Source of the DNA: CAYUET01 sp964443875 | GTDB lineage: Bacteria > Auribacterota > JAFGBW01 | Length of the DNA: 64,000 nucleotides | Reading direction: 5' to 3' | NCBI GenBank assembly: GCA_964443875.1 | Contig: CAYUET010000003.1 | Location: forward strand, 62,001 to 126,000 | Shown: positions 40,361 to 48,962 of the stretch, piece after piece | How positions within the stretch are numbered: position 1 is the stretch's first letter | Layout: each line of letters begins with the position of its first letter | The notes under the pieces: generated by a model | What the model saw: only the letters and a program-made list of their open reading frames with translations | Databases searched by the model: none | Told to the model about the DNA's origin: nothing | Translations under genes and position numbers: made by a program

Positions 40361-43132
40361 ATGGAAAAAACAAAAATCAATTACAAAGAAACAATAAATC
40401 TTCCTCAGACAGACTTTCCCATGAAGGCTTCTTTGAATCAAAGAGAACCCCTTCAGCTGAAAGAATGGGAAGAAAAAAATATTTACGCTCAGATCAGGGC
40501 AGCACGTTCAGGAAAACCTTCCTACGTTCTCCATGACGGCCCCCCTTATGCGAACGGGCATATCCACATGGGCCATGCCCTCAATAAAATCCTGAAGGAT
40601 TTTGTTGTCAAATATAAAACATTAAAAGGCCTTGATGCCCCCTACATTCCGGGATGGGACTGTCACGGACTTCCGATTGAACATCAGCTTTTAAAAGAAA
40701 AAAAGCAGACGATTCATCAGGCCGATCAGATAAAATTCAGAAAAGAAGCCTTTACCTATGCCATGAAATGGGTTGAAACCCAGAAAAACGAATTCAAAAG
40801 GCTTGGAGTATTCGGAGACTGGGAAAATCCTTATCTGACGCTGAAGCCCGCCTATGAAGCCACCATTCTTTCGACCCTCCGTGACATTTATAAATCCGGG
40901 CATATGTATAAAGCCAAAAAGCCTGTATACTGGTCTGTCGGCTGTGAAACAGCCCTGGCTGAAGCCGAAGTGGAATATGCGGATCATACCTCCCATTCGA
41001 TTTATGTCCCTTTTGAGCTCAAGGGAACCCCCAATCACTTTATCGTGATATGGACGACTACGCCCTGGACCCTCCCTGCCAATCTGGCGGTAGCGGTCCA
41101 TGAGCTTTATCACTATGTTGAAGTCCATTGTCAGGATAAAACGTATATTGTTGCCAAAGACCTTGCAGCAAGCTTTATTGAAACCTGCAAGCTTGAAAAT
41201 GCCGCCTTAGGTCTTGAAAAAACCGGAAAAGAACTGGAAGGAATGACCTGCCTTCACCCCTTTCTTAAAAGGGAGTCCAAAGTGATACTCTCCGAATATG
41301 TGACCCTGGATACAGGAACCGGCTGTGTTCATACAGCTCCCGGGCATGGTCAGGAGGACTATATTGTCGGACTCCGCTATGGCCTGGATGTTTTTTCGCC
41401 TGTGGATGAAAAAGGACGCTTCACGAAGGAAGCCGGAGTATTTGAAGGCGAATATGTTTTTGATGCCAATGAAAAAATCATAACCCTCTTGAAAGAAAAA
41501 GGCGCACTCCTTCAAACCGGGACAATCGTTCATTCCTATCCTCACTGCTGGCGCTCTAAAAAACCCATTATTTTCAGGGCAACAGAGCAGTGGTTTATCA
41601 GCCTGGATAAGCAGGGTTTACGGGACAACAGTCTTAAAAATATTAAACAGGTCTCCTGGATTCCCTCAGTGGGGGAAGCCCGTATTACCTCCATGGTTCA
41701 GGGCCGCCCTGACTGGTGTATTTCCAGACAGCGCCTGTGGGGTGTTCCCATTCCGGGCTTAAAATGCAAAGACTGCGGAAAATCTTTTTTTGATGTTCCT
41801 TTTGCAGACCGCCTGATTGAACTCGTAAAGGAAAAAGGCGTGGATGTCTGGTTTGAAAATCCGGCTTCTTCCTTTGCTCCGGAATCGACCTGCTGTCCGG
41901 AATGTCATTCGAAAAATTATGAAAAAGAAAAAGATATTGTGGATGTGTGGTTTGAATCAGGGGTCAGTTATCATGCCTTATTGAAAGACCACCCTGAATT
42001 TTCCTATCCCTGCGATCTTTATCTGGAAGGCTCAGACCAGCACAGGGGGTGGTTTCAATCCTCCCTGATGGCCGCCTCTTCCCTTAAACAGAAGGCCCAG
42101 TATAAAGCCGTTTTAACACACGGATTCATCGTGGACGGGGAAGGTAAGAAAATGAGCAAATCCATGGGGAATGTGGTTGATCCTCTGGATGTCATGAAGC
42201 GCTATGGCGCGGACATTCTCAGAATCTGGGTTGCTTCCTCGGATTACACCATGGATTTGAGATTATCTGAAAATCATTTTGAGCAGTTAAGCGATGCCTA
42301 TCGGAAAGTAAGAAACACCTTCCGCTTCCTCCTGGGAAATCTGTTTGATTTCAAACCTGAATCAGCCCTTCCCATGGAAAAGCTGCTGGATGTTGACAAA
42401 TGGGTCCTGCTTAAACTTAAAGAAGTTGTGGATTCCATGGAAAACGACATGAATGAATACCGTTATAACCGGGCCTGGACCAAGGCTTATAATTTCTGCA
42501 ATAACGAATTGAGCGCCTTTTATTTTAATATCCATAAAGATGTTCTTTATTGCGCCCACCCGAAATCAGAGGTCCGATTATCCGCGCAAACGGCCATGGA
42601 TCGTATATTGAAATCCCTTGTAAGGGTTCTTTTCCCTTTTATTTCCTACACCTGTGAAGAAGTATGGAAAGACCTCGCTAAAAAAGAAGGGTTCACAACC
42701 TCCATTGCGGTTGAATACTGGCCGGACGTTCCCGAAATTCAGGATGCAAAATCTCTTCAGGAAAAATTTTCAGAACTCTTTGCCTTCCGTGAAGAAATTT
42801 TCAAAAAAATCGAAGGGCTCATTGCCTCAAAAACAATTAACAATTCCATGCAGGCTGAATTAACGTTCAAATGCAGAGATGATCAGGATTATAATCGTTT
42901 CAGCCTTATGACAGACGAATTAAAGCGTTTTTTTGTAGTATCAAAAGTGACTGTTCAAAAGGAGGAAGTTCGAGTCGATAATCAACAGAAAATACTAGTA
43001 GACGTCTTACCAATGCATGGTATAAAATGCCAGCGGTGTTGGGCCATTTTTGAAAAGAAAAATCCTGATGCTCCGGATATTTGCCCATCCTGTGAAGACG
43101 TGGTACAAAAAATTAGTCAAGAAAAGATTTAA
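40361..43132 (+). CDS. ileS: Isoleucyl-tRNA synthetase
   Basis: A 923-residue class I synthetase that charges tRNA-Ile and edits valine. The HIGH motif is in PPYANGHIHMGHALN near residue 66, and the KMSKS motif is at 597-601 (KKMSKSMGNVVDP). The editing (CP1) domain includes VIWTTTPWTLPANLAVAV and the conserved GTGCVHTAPGHGQEDY. The C-terminus carries a zinc site (CQRCWAIFEKKN and CPSC), typical of the bacterial type. The start is put at ATG 40361, with AAAGGA 8 nt upstream, rather than at TTG 40340. No T-box-like leader is seen. It heads the cluster ileS-dksA-lspA-lgt-rluD. Confidence 0.97.
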   Translation: MEKTKINYKETINLPQTDFPMKASLNQREPLQLKEWEEKNIYAQIRAARSGKPSYVLHDGPPYANGHIHMGHALNKILKDFVVKYKTLKGLDAPYIPGWDCHGLPIEHQLLKEKKQTIHQADQIKFRKEAFTYAMKWVETQKNEFKRLGVFGDWENPYLTLKPAYEATILSTLRDIYKSGHMYKAKKPVYWSVGCETALAEAEVEYADHTSHSIYVPFELKGTPNHFIVIWTTTPWTLPANLAVAVHELYHYVEVHCQDKTYIVAKDLAASFIETCKLENAALGLEKTGKELEGMTCLHPFLKRESKVILSEYVTLDTGTGCVHTAPGHGQEDYIVGLRYGLDVFSPVDEKGRFTKEAGVFEGEYVFDANEKIITLLKEKGALLQTGTIVHSYPHCWRSKKPIIFRATEQWFISLDKQGLRDNSLKNIKQVSWIPSVGEARITSMVQGRPDWCISRQRLWGVPIPGLKCKDCGKSFFDVPFADRLIELVKEKGVDVWFENPASSFAPESTCCPECHSKNYEKEKDIVDVWFESGVSYHALLKDHPEFSYPCDLYLEGSDQHRGWFQSSLMAASSLKQKAQYKAVLTHGFIVDGEGKKMSKSMGNVVDPLDVMKRYGADILRIWVASSDYTMDLRLSENHFEQLSDAYRKVRNTFRFLLGNLFDFKPESALPMEKLLDVDKWVLLKLKEVVDSMENDMNEYRYNRAWTKAYNFCNNELSAFYFNIHKDVLYCAHPKSEVRLSAQTAMDRILKSLVRVLFPFISYTCEEVWKDLAKKEGFTTSIAVEYWPDVPEIQDAKSLQEKFSELFAFREEIFKKIEGLIASKTINNSMQAELTFKCRDDQDYNRFSLMTDELKRFFVVSKVTVQKEEVRVDNQQKILVDVLPMHGIKCQRCWAIFEKKNPDAPDICPSCEDVVQKISQEKI

Positions 43133-43164
43133 GTCTATAAAAATAAACGACTAAGGAATTGAAC

Positions 43165-43620
43165 ATGCCAACAAACAAAGTAAAACCCGGCAAAGCAATG
43201 CCCCCCAAAAAACCGACTAATCCACAGGAACCCAGAATAAAAAGCGTACTCACAGAAAAACAGATAAAGCATTACAAAGATATTCTTATATCCACCAAGA
43301 TGAAAATTCTGGAGGATATCAGCCAGATTGAAGACCAGAACCTGAGTTCCCATAAAGATTCTGCCGGAGACCTCTCAGGATATTCCCTTCACATGGCCGA
43401 TATCGGAACGGATAATTTCGACCGTGAACTTGCCTTAGACGTCGTCGGCGGCGAACACGACATTCTTTATCAGATTGATAAAGCCCTTGAAAGAATCGAC
43501 AACGGAGTCTATGGAATATGCGAAATGCTGCAGATTCCTATTCCTGCCGCAAGACTGGATGCCATTCCCTGGACGCCTTACAGCAAAGAAGCGGCCGAGA
43601 AAATCGAAAAGGGAAGGTAG
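43165..43620 (+). CDS. DksA/TraR-family protein lacking the zinc finger
   Basis: A 151-residue protein; start ATG 43165 has AAGGA 7 nt upstream. The N-terminal 35 residues are Lys/Pro-rich, followed by the DksA/TraR helical hairpin (about 40-120) and the family stretch TDNFDRELALDVVGGEHDIL, then ALERIDNGVYGICE. In active DksA this leads into a CxxC...CxxC zinc finger; here only the first Cys of the set remains and the continuation is MLQIPIPAARLDAIPWTPYS. DksA binds the RNA polymerase secondary channel with ppGpp, while YocK/YteA-like relatives with incomplete fingers are less well understood. Position between ileS and lspA is common in Gram-negative genomes. Confidence 0.8.
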   Translation: MPTNKVKPGKAMPPKKPTNPQEPRIKSVLTEKQIKHYKDILISTKMKILEDISQIEDQNLSSHKDSAGDLSGYSLHMADIGTDNFDRELALDVVGGEHDILYQIDKALERIDNGVYGICEMLQIPIPAARLDAIPWTPYSKEAAEKIEKGR

Positions 43621-43628
43621 ATTCTTAC

Positions 43629-44141
43629 TTGTTTTTAAGGCATCTCTTTTATTTTTTGGGCTTCCTGGGATTGGATATCGCTTCCAAACAGGCAGCCCAA
43701 TTTATTTTAAAGCCTCTTGGATCAGTAGAAATTGTGGGCACCTTTTTCATGTTTACCTACGCTGAAAATACCGGGGCCGCCTTTGGCCAATTTGAAGGAA
43801 AAACCCTTTACCTTGCCGGCGCAACCTTCTTTTTTATTTTTCTGCTCCTGTGGGGCTATAAAACGTCGCATACCACCGGCGAAAAATGCGGTTATCTCCT
43901 GGTTATTACAGGGGCTCTTGGAAATCTGATCGACCGGTTAAAACTCGGCTGTGTCATCGATTTTATAGATTTTGATATTCCGGATATTCATATTGAAAAT
44001 ATTGGGATACTTAATCCCCTCGACCTGACCCGCTGGCCGATTTTTAATTTTGCAGATATCTATATCTGCGCCGGAGTCCTGATTATCCTTGTTTTTGCCT
44101 TTTTCGAAAACAAATTCCGATCACCCAAGGACCGCTCATGA
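43629..44141 (+). CDS. lspA: Lipoprotein signal peptidase (signal peptidase II)
   Basis: A 170-residue inner-membrane aspartyl protease that cleaves the signal peptide of prolipoproteins. Four hydrophobic helices are visible, with the family boxes LDIASKQAAQ, YAENTGAAFG, GNLIDRLKLGCVIDFIDF (catalytic D102) and IFNFADIYICAGV (catalytic D143). I place the start at TTG 43629 with GGGAAGG about 11 nt upstream, which gives the usual length; reading further upstream in the same frame only adds an overlap with the DksA-like gene. The stop overlaps lgt by 4 nt (ATGA), so lspA and lgt, which act in the same pathway, are coupled. Confidence 0.93.
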   Translation: MFLRHLFYFLGFLGLDIASKQAAQFILKPLGSVEIVGTFFMFTYAENTGAAFGQFEGKTLYLAGATFFFIFLLLWGYKTSHTTGEKCGYLLVITGALGNLIDRLKLGCVIDFIDFDIPDIHIENIGILNPLDLTRWPIFNFADIYICAGVLIILVFAFFENKFRSPKDRS

Positions 44142-44923
44142 GACCCGTTCTCTGCCATTTCTTCGGGCTGCCCATTTTTTCATACGGATTCTTTATGGCT
44201 CTCGGCTTTTTATTCGCAACTCTTGCCGCCATTGAAATGGGAAAAAAATATGAGATAAAAAAAGAAGACCTTCTAGACCTCGGGGTATGGATCCTGATTT
44301 CAGGCGTTTTAGGCGCCAGAATTTTCTATGTCGGAATTCATCTGGAATATTACCTCAAACATCCTCTTGAAATACTGCTCATCAACAAAGGCGGCCTTGT
44401 TTATTACGGAGGGTTGATCGGAAGCACCCTTGCGGCTCTTGTCTTTATACAGAAAAAAAAGACCAACCTCTGGATTCTCGGGGATATTTTAATGGCGGTT
44501 CTTCCTGTCGGCCAGATGTTCGGAAGAATCGGATGTTTCATGAACGGCTGCTGTTTCGGAATCCCTTCCACTTCTTTTATCCGCGTAACCTTTCCCATGA
44601 ACAGTTTTGCCTTTGAACATTATCAGGAATTCACCCCAGTCCATCCGGTTCAGCTTTACGAAGCCTTTGGCGCAGGAGTCCTTTTTCTTCTCCTTTCCCA
44701 CTTCATGGAAAAGAAAAAATTTCACGGACAAATCATGGCTCTCTACTGTGTTTTTTACGGCATCCTCCGATTTGTCGTTGAATTTTACCGCGCGGACAGC
44801 ATGAAATTAAATGAGGCCCTCACCATTTCACAGGGAATCAGTATTGCCATCATTGCGATCGGATTCATCCTCTATTTATTTCGCAGAAAAAACCGGATTG
44901 ATTCCCAAAAGAAAATCTTTTGA
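44138..44923 (+). CDS. lgt: Prolipoprotein diacylglyceryl transferase
   Basis: A 261-residue inner-membrane enzyme with about seven helices that attaches diacylglycerol from phosphatidylglycerol to the lipobox Cys. Family landmarks are GGLVYYGGLIGS, the Lgt signature GRIGCFMNGCCFG with its essential Arg near residue 129, and HPVQLYEAFGAG. It starts within the lspA stop and overlaps the next gene's TTG by 4 nt. Together with lspA it supplies the machinery needed by lipoproteins such as the phosphoribosyltransferase-like one at the right end of this window. Confidence 0.96.
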   Translation: MRPVLCHFFGLPIFSYGFFMALGFLFATLAAIEMGKKYEIKKEDLLDLGVWILISGVLGARIFYVGIHLEYYLKHPLEILLINKGGLVYYGGLIGSTLAALVFIQKKKTNLWILGDILMAVLPVGQMFGRIGCFMNGCCFGIPSTSFIRVTFPMNSFAFEHYQEFTPVHPVQLYEAFGAGVLFLLLSHFMEKKKFHGQIMALYCVFYGILRFVVEFYRADSMKLNEALTISQGISIAIIAIGFILYLFRRKNRIDSQKKIF

Positions 44924-45846
44924 AACAAAAACTGGTTATCTCCAAAGAATTTGAAAATGTAAGAGCGGACATCGCCTTATCCTCCCTTTTAGGAATCACC
45001 CGCTCTGCGCTGAAAAACAGGATTCAGGACGGAATTATTGTAAATGGAAAAACCAAAGCCCTTTCCCACCTTTGTCATGAAAAGGATGTCTTTGAAGTCG
45101 AAATCAAAGAGCAGATTCTTCCCTCGCTTGAGCCTGAACCTATTCCTCTTTCGATTCTTTTTGAGGACGAAACTCTTCTGGTAATCAATAAACAAGCCGG
45201 GCTTGTTGTGCATGCCGGAGGAGGCACCCAGAACAACACCCTTGTCAACGGCCTTATTTATCATCTGAGAAAAAAAGGCGGCTTAAAAGAATTCGGGGAC
45301 ACCTTAAGACCCGGGATTGTTCACAGGCTTGACAAAGACACATCCGGCGTCATGGTGATAGCCAAAACCCTGAAAGCCATGGAAAATCTCCAGAAACAAT
45401 TTGCCTCCAGAACAATAGAAAAAGAATACAGGGCCATTGTTTCCGGGAATATCCGTGATGAAGAAATCACCGTGGATCAGCCGATCGGACGTCACCCGAC
45501 CGAACGGAAAAAAATGACGGTTCTCACAACCCTCCCTTCACGAAAGGCTTATACCTCCATACGGGTACTGGAACATTTTAACGAGGCCGCTTATGTGGCT
45601 GCTTTTCCAAAAACAGGAAGGACCCATCAGATCAGGGTTCATCTCGCTTACATCAAACACCCTATCCTCGGAGACGAGGTCTATGGAAGCCACAGCCTCA
45701 ACCAGAATTTTAAAGCCTTTATTTCACGTCAGGCGTTACATGCCAGACGCCTCAAATTTCAGCATCCTCTGAACGAAAAAACACTTGAATTCACAGCCCC
45801 TCTTCCAAAAGATATGCAGACCCTGCTGGAGGCTTTAAAACAATAA
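44920..45846 (+). CDS. rluD: RluA-family pseudouridine synthase (RluD type)
   Basis: A 308-residue enzyme converting uridines to pseudouridine in rRNA. An N-terminal S4-like RNA-binding domain (RSALKNRIQDGIIVNGK) precedes the catalytic domain. The catalytic loop is PGIVHRLDKDTSGVMVIAKT with D138, and KTGRTHQIRVHLAYIKHPIL is the second family box. The start is a TTG overlapping the lgt stop, indicating coupling. RluD and RluC differ in substrate by details not decidable here; S4 plus the RluA core and the location next to lspA/lgt favour RluD. A hairpin includes its stop codon. Confidence 0.88.
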   Translation: MKQKLVISKEFENVRADIALSSLLGITRSALKNRIQDGIIVNGKTKALSHLCHEKDVFEVEIKEQILPSLEPEPIPLSILFEDETLLVINKQAGLVVHAGGGTQNNTLVNGLIYHLRKKGGLKEFGDTLRPGIVHRLDKDTSGVMVIAKTLKAMENLQKQFASRTIEKEYRAIVSGNIRDEEITVDQPIGRHPTERKKMTVLTTLPSRKAYTSIRVLEHFNEAAYVAAFPKTGRTHQIRVHLAYIKHPILGDEVYGSHSLNQNFKAFISRQALHARRLKFQHPLNEKTLEFTAPLPKDMQTLLEALKQ

Positions 45847-45878
45847 ACCCACCGGAAAAACGATCTCCGGTGAGTTTA
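45844..45878. terminator. Bidirectional hairpin between rluD and the ferritin-like gene
   Basis: A 13-position stem with one mismatch (TAAAC-CCACCGGA against TCCGGTG-A-GTTTA) and a 9-nt loop lies between two convergent genes. The T-rich flanks on both strands are short, so it could serve both transcripts. It includes the rluD stop codon. Confidence 0.6.
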
Positions 45879-45905
45879 TATCAACGGTTTTCTGTTCTGA
45901 AAAAA

Positions 45906-46430
45906 TTATTTTTTCAGATTCTTACTAAAACCCTTGGTCATTACCTCAATATCCATTTTAATGGCTTCCAGATCCTCTTCATGGAGAATTTCATCTTCCA
46001 TAATTTTCAAAGCCATATCGTACGTCACCGGATCTTTGTCTTTTGTATAATCCATAAGCTTTTTATAGACGCTGATGGCACACTGTTCGCCTTTTATATT
46101 CTGGTCCAGAAGCGCACGCACATCAGGATTCTCAGGTTTTTCATATCCGCAGTTGGTATGGTCATACCATTCCTTCGGTTCCAGAAGAGGGGTCCCGCCC
46201 AGATGAATAATCCTGTCCGCAACCATGCCTGCATGGCGGAGTTCATCGCCCGCATGCTGGATAAGCTCGGCCACAACATTTTCCTTGGGGATTCCGACGG
46301 CAACTTTAGCACCAAGCCAATACTGATAATACGCCAGCCACTCATCAGCAAAAGCTTTATTTAAAAGCCCCAGGAGCGCATTAATATCGATTCCATTCGC
46401 CTTTAGTATTTCTCTTCCTCTTGTACCCAT
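45906..46430 (-). CDS. Ferritin-like diiron protein (bacterioferritin/DPS-like)
   Basis: A 174-residue four-helix-bundle protein. Iron ligands are visible: E30 in FADEWLAYYQY, E63 and H66 in GDELRHAGM, a Glu in IKGEQCAISVYK, and E/H in DEILHEEDL. These form two ExxH-type pairs of the ferritin superfamily. The family stores or detoxifies iron and peroxide. The start at ATG 46430 is preferred over the upstream ATG at 46460 because AAAGGA lies directly in front of it. It is convergent with rluD and downstream of the signalling genes but probably transcribed separately, as about 115 nt lie between it and the hybrid kinase. Confidence 0.85.
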   Translation of the reverse strand: MGTRGREILKANGIDINALLGLLNKAFADEWLAYYQYWLGAKVAVGIPKENVVAELIQHAGDELRHAGMVADRIIHLGGTPLLEPKEWYDHTNCGYEKPENPDVRALLDQNIKGEQCAISVYKKLMDYTKDKDPVTYDMALKIMEDEILHEEDLEAIKMDIEVMTKGFSKNLKK

Positions 46431-46545
46431 AAAAGATCCTTTCTCTGACTGTGATTTCAAAAATCGAAGTAAGAAGTAATATTAATCTTATAAACATTTG
46501 CCTTTTTTTTTAAAAGCATTTTCTTCCGGAACCACAGGGTTTCTC

Positions 46546-48570
46546 TTACCCGCTTTTATTATCCAATACGCTCCTTACCTTTCTCAAAAGAGCAAGCGGA
46601 GATACGGGTTTATAAAGCAGGAAGGAATTGTCAAGCACGGTTTTCTGCTGAACAATGTCGGGGGCATATCCGCTGACAAAGATGCACCGGATATCAGACC
46701 GGCTCTCTTTTATTTCATCATACGCCTCTTTCCCATTCATCTTCGGCATGATGAGATCAAATAAAAGGAGCTGAATTGCTTCCTTGTTTTCCTCAAATTT
46801 TTTTACCGCATCCCTTCCGTCCACAGCCTCAATCACCGTATATCCGAACTGGGTCAGCACCGTATAGGTCACCTTCCTCACGACATCATTATCTTCGGCA
46901 AGAAGAACCGTTTCTGTTCCCCGTGCAGGTACTTCATCCTGAAAGGGCCTGGTTTCTTCACTTGCCGCCAAATCGACAACCGGCAAATCGATCCTGACCA
47001 CCGTGCCTCTGCCGGGGGCACTTTCTACCTTGATAAATCCCTCGTGCTGTTTGATGATTCCAAAAACAACAGAAAGACCAAGTCCGGTCCCTTTGCCTAC
47101 CGGTTTTGTTGTGAAAAACGGGTCAAAAATCTGTTTAAGGGTTGCTTCGTCCATTCCGCTCCCTGTGTCGGATATGGTAAGCCTTGCATAAAGCCCTGGT
47201 TTTCCATTGCCCTGGGAGGCAATAAAGGCTTCATCAATAGAAATCAGCTCTGTTTTTATGCTGAAGACACCCCCTTCGGACATGGCATCCCGGGCATTTG
47301 TGGCAAGGTTCATAAGAACCTGTTCCAGATGGTGACTGTCGGCAAAAACTCTCAGAGCATGTTCGTACATCATCGTTTTATACTCAATCTCCTCACCAAT
47401 CACTCTTTTTAAAAAATTTTCCATATTGATAATGATTTTATTCAGATTAATGGGTTTGCGCTCACAGATCTGTTTCCGGCTGAACAGGAGAAGGTCTTTC
47501 GTAAGATATGTAGCCCTGTCTGCCGCTTCAAGGAGGCTCTCCATATTCTGCCTTTGGGCTTCATTCGCAGTTTTATCCATCAGGGCAAGATGGCCAAAGC
47601 CTATGATCGCTGTCAGGATATTGTTGAAATCATGGGCAATCCCGCTGGCCAGCAAGCCGATGGATTCCATCTTCTGGGCATGGAGATAATTTTCTTCAAG
47701 TTTTTTTTTCTCTGTAATATCTTTTATTGTTCCGATATACCCCAGGTATTCCCCTTCGGTGCTCTTCAGTTTCTGAAGGGAGATCTCTGCGATAAAAATC
47801 CTGCCGCTTTTGGTTATGCATTTCGCTTCCGCCGTTATTCGGGTATCCCGCTCAACCATTTCCCTGATTTTTTTACCGATGAAATGATACTGATCATCAT
47901 CCGGATATAAAACCCGTGAGTTCCTGCCGATGATCTCCTCCAGCTCATGTCCAAAAATATCCCTTAAGGCAGGCTGATTTCCATTCATAATCCTGCGTTC
48001 CGTATCTGCGGTAAGAATGACATCTCTTAAACTGCTGAAGAGATTTCTGTAGCATTGTTCACTCTCCAGGATGGCAGCCCTGGCTTTTTCAAGCTCCCTC
48101 ACCTTCTCCTCAAGTTTGGAGGCCACGATAGTGCTGTATCGTTTTAAAAATTCCTCCTCTTCCTTGATAAGTCCCACCGAAAGGTTCTCAAAGTGGTTGA
48201 GTTTGCGTTCTTCAAGAATGCCTATAAGTTCCTCCCAGAATTCCTGAGGGTCTTTCGGCTTGATAATAAAGGCGTCAGCGCCGAGTGAAAGGGCCAGTTC
48301 AGCCTCTTTTTCTCCGGTATAAACAGCGGAATAAAAAACAAAAGGAATCAATTTCAGTGTTTCATCATTTTTGACGTTCCGTAAAAACTGAAATCCGTCC
48401 ATCCTGGGCATCAGGGCATCGGAGATAATCATATTCGGTAAATGGACTTTAGCCATTTCGAATCCCGCCTCGCCATCAGAGGCCTCTATTACCTCACACT
48501 CATGGTGTTCGAGGTTATATTTCAGGAGTTTCCGGTCATCCAGATTATCTTCAGCGATTAAAATCTTCAT
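46546..48570 (-). CDS. Hybrid sensor histidine kinase: receiver-PAS-HisKA-HATPase-receiver
   Basis: A 674-residue soluble protein. An N-terminal receiver (KILIAEDNLDDRKLL, phospho-Asp in NMIISDALMPRMDG) is followed by a PAS domain (about 165-285). The dimerisation helix has the phospho-acceptor His in LLASGIAHDFNNILTAIIGF. The ATPase contains LMNLATNARDAM, LTISDTGSGMD and TTKPVGKGTGLGLSVVFGI. A C-terminal receiver (VLLAEDNDVVRKV, LLLFDLIMPKMNG) completes a phosphorelay-like chain. No membrane segment is present, so it senses something in the cytoplasm or is driven through its first receiver. Its start overlaps the preceding lone receiver by 20 nt. Confidence 0.92.
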   Translation of the reverse strand: MKILIAEDNLDDRKLLKYNLEHHECEVIEASDGEAGFEMAKVHLPNMIISDALMPRMDGFQFLRNVKNDETLKLIPFVFYSAVYTGEKEAELALSLGADAFIIKPKDPQEFWEELIGILEERKLNHFENLSVGLIKEEEEFLKRYSTIVASKLEEKVRELEKARAAILESEQCYRNLFSSLRDVILTADTERRIMNGNQPALRDIFGHELEEIIGRNSRVLYPDDDQYHFIGKKIREMVERDTRITAEAKCITKSGRIFIAEISLQKLKSTEGEYLGYIGTIKDITEKKKLEENYLHAQKMESIGLLASGIAHDFNNILTAIIGFGHLALMDKTANEAQRQNMESLLEAADRATYLTKDLLLFSRKQICERKPINLNKIIINMENFLKRVIGEEIEYKTMMYEHALRVFADSHHLEQVLMNLATNARDAMSEGGVFSIKTELISIDEAFIASQGNGKPGLYARLTISDTGSGMDEATLKQIFDPFFTTKPVGKGTGLGLSVVFGIIKQHEGFIKVESAPGRGTVVRIDLPVVDLAASEETRPFQDEVPARGTETVLLAEDNDVVRKVTYTVLTQFGYTVIEAVDGRDAVKKFEENKEAIQLLLFDLIMPKMNGKEAYDEIKESRSDIRCIFVSGYAPDIVQQKTVLDNSFLLYKPVSPLALLRKVRSVLDNKSG

Positions 48571-48937
48571 TAAGATCTCCTATGATTTTTCTTAGCTCGT
48601 TCATTACGGTCTCCGGATCAATGGGTTTTTCAATATAACCCGTGCAGCCGGCACTGAGAAGCTTTTCACGGTCTCCGCTCATGGCATAAGAGGTCATGGC
48701 AATGATGGGGACGTGATGTCCTTTCTCACTCTCCCGGATCAAAGGAAGAACTTCAAAACCGCTGATGTCCGGAAGCTGAATATCCAGAATGATAAAATCC
48801 GGTTTCTCCAGAACCGAGAACTCCACCCCTTTCATACCGTTTTCAGCCCAGACGGTAGTGTAACCATTCTTATGAAGAATATAGGTTATAAGATTCATGT
48901 TATCCTCGTTGTCTTCAATGACAAGAACCTTTTTCAT
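48551..48937 (-). CDS. Stand-alone response regulator receiver (DivK/CheY-like)
   Basis: A 128-residue single receiver domain. VLVIEDNEDNMNLITYILHK gives the acidic pocket, DFIILDIQLPDISGFEVL carries the phospho-acceptor Asp, IIAMTSYAM the conserved Thr/Ser, and YIEKPIDPETV the conserved Lys. No output domain follows, so it acts by protein binding, most simply as a shuttle between the flanking kinases. It lies 25 nt after the frameshifted sensor kinase and overlaps the hybrid kinase. Confidence 0.92.
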   Translation of the reverse strand: MKKVLVIEDNEDNMNLITYILHKNGYTTVWAENGMKGVEFSVLEKPDFIILDIQLPDISGFEVLPLIRESEKGHHVPIIAMTSYAMSGDREKLLSAGCTGYIEKPIDPETVMNELRKIIGDLNEDFNR

Positions 48938-48962
48938 GCTCCCCTCTCCTTACATCAGCCCT

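Noticed and set aside
45870..46364. A 164-codon plus-strand frame opposite the ferritin-like gene
   Set aside because: The minus frame has clear iron-ligand motifs and a ribosome site; the plus frame has neither.
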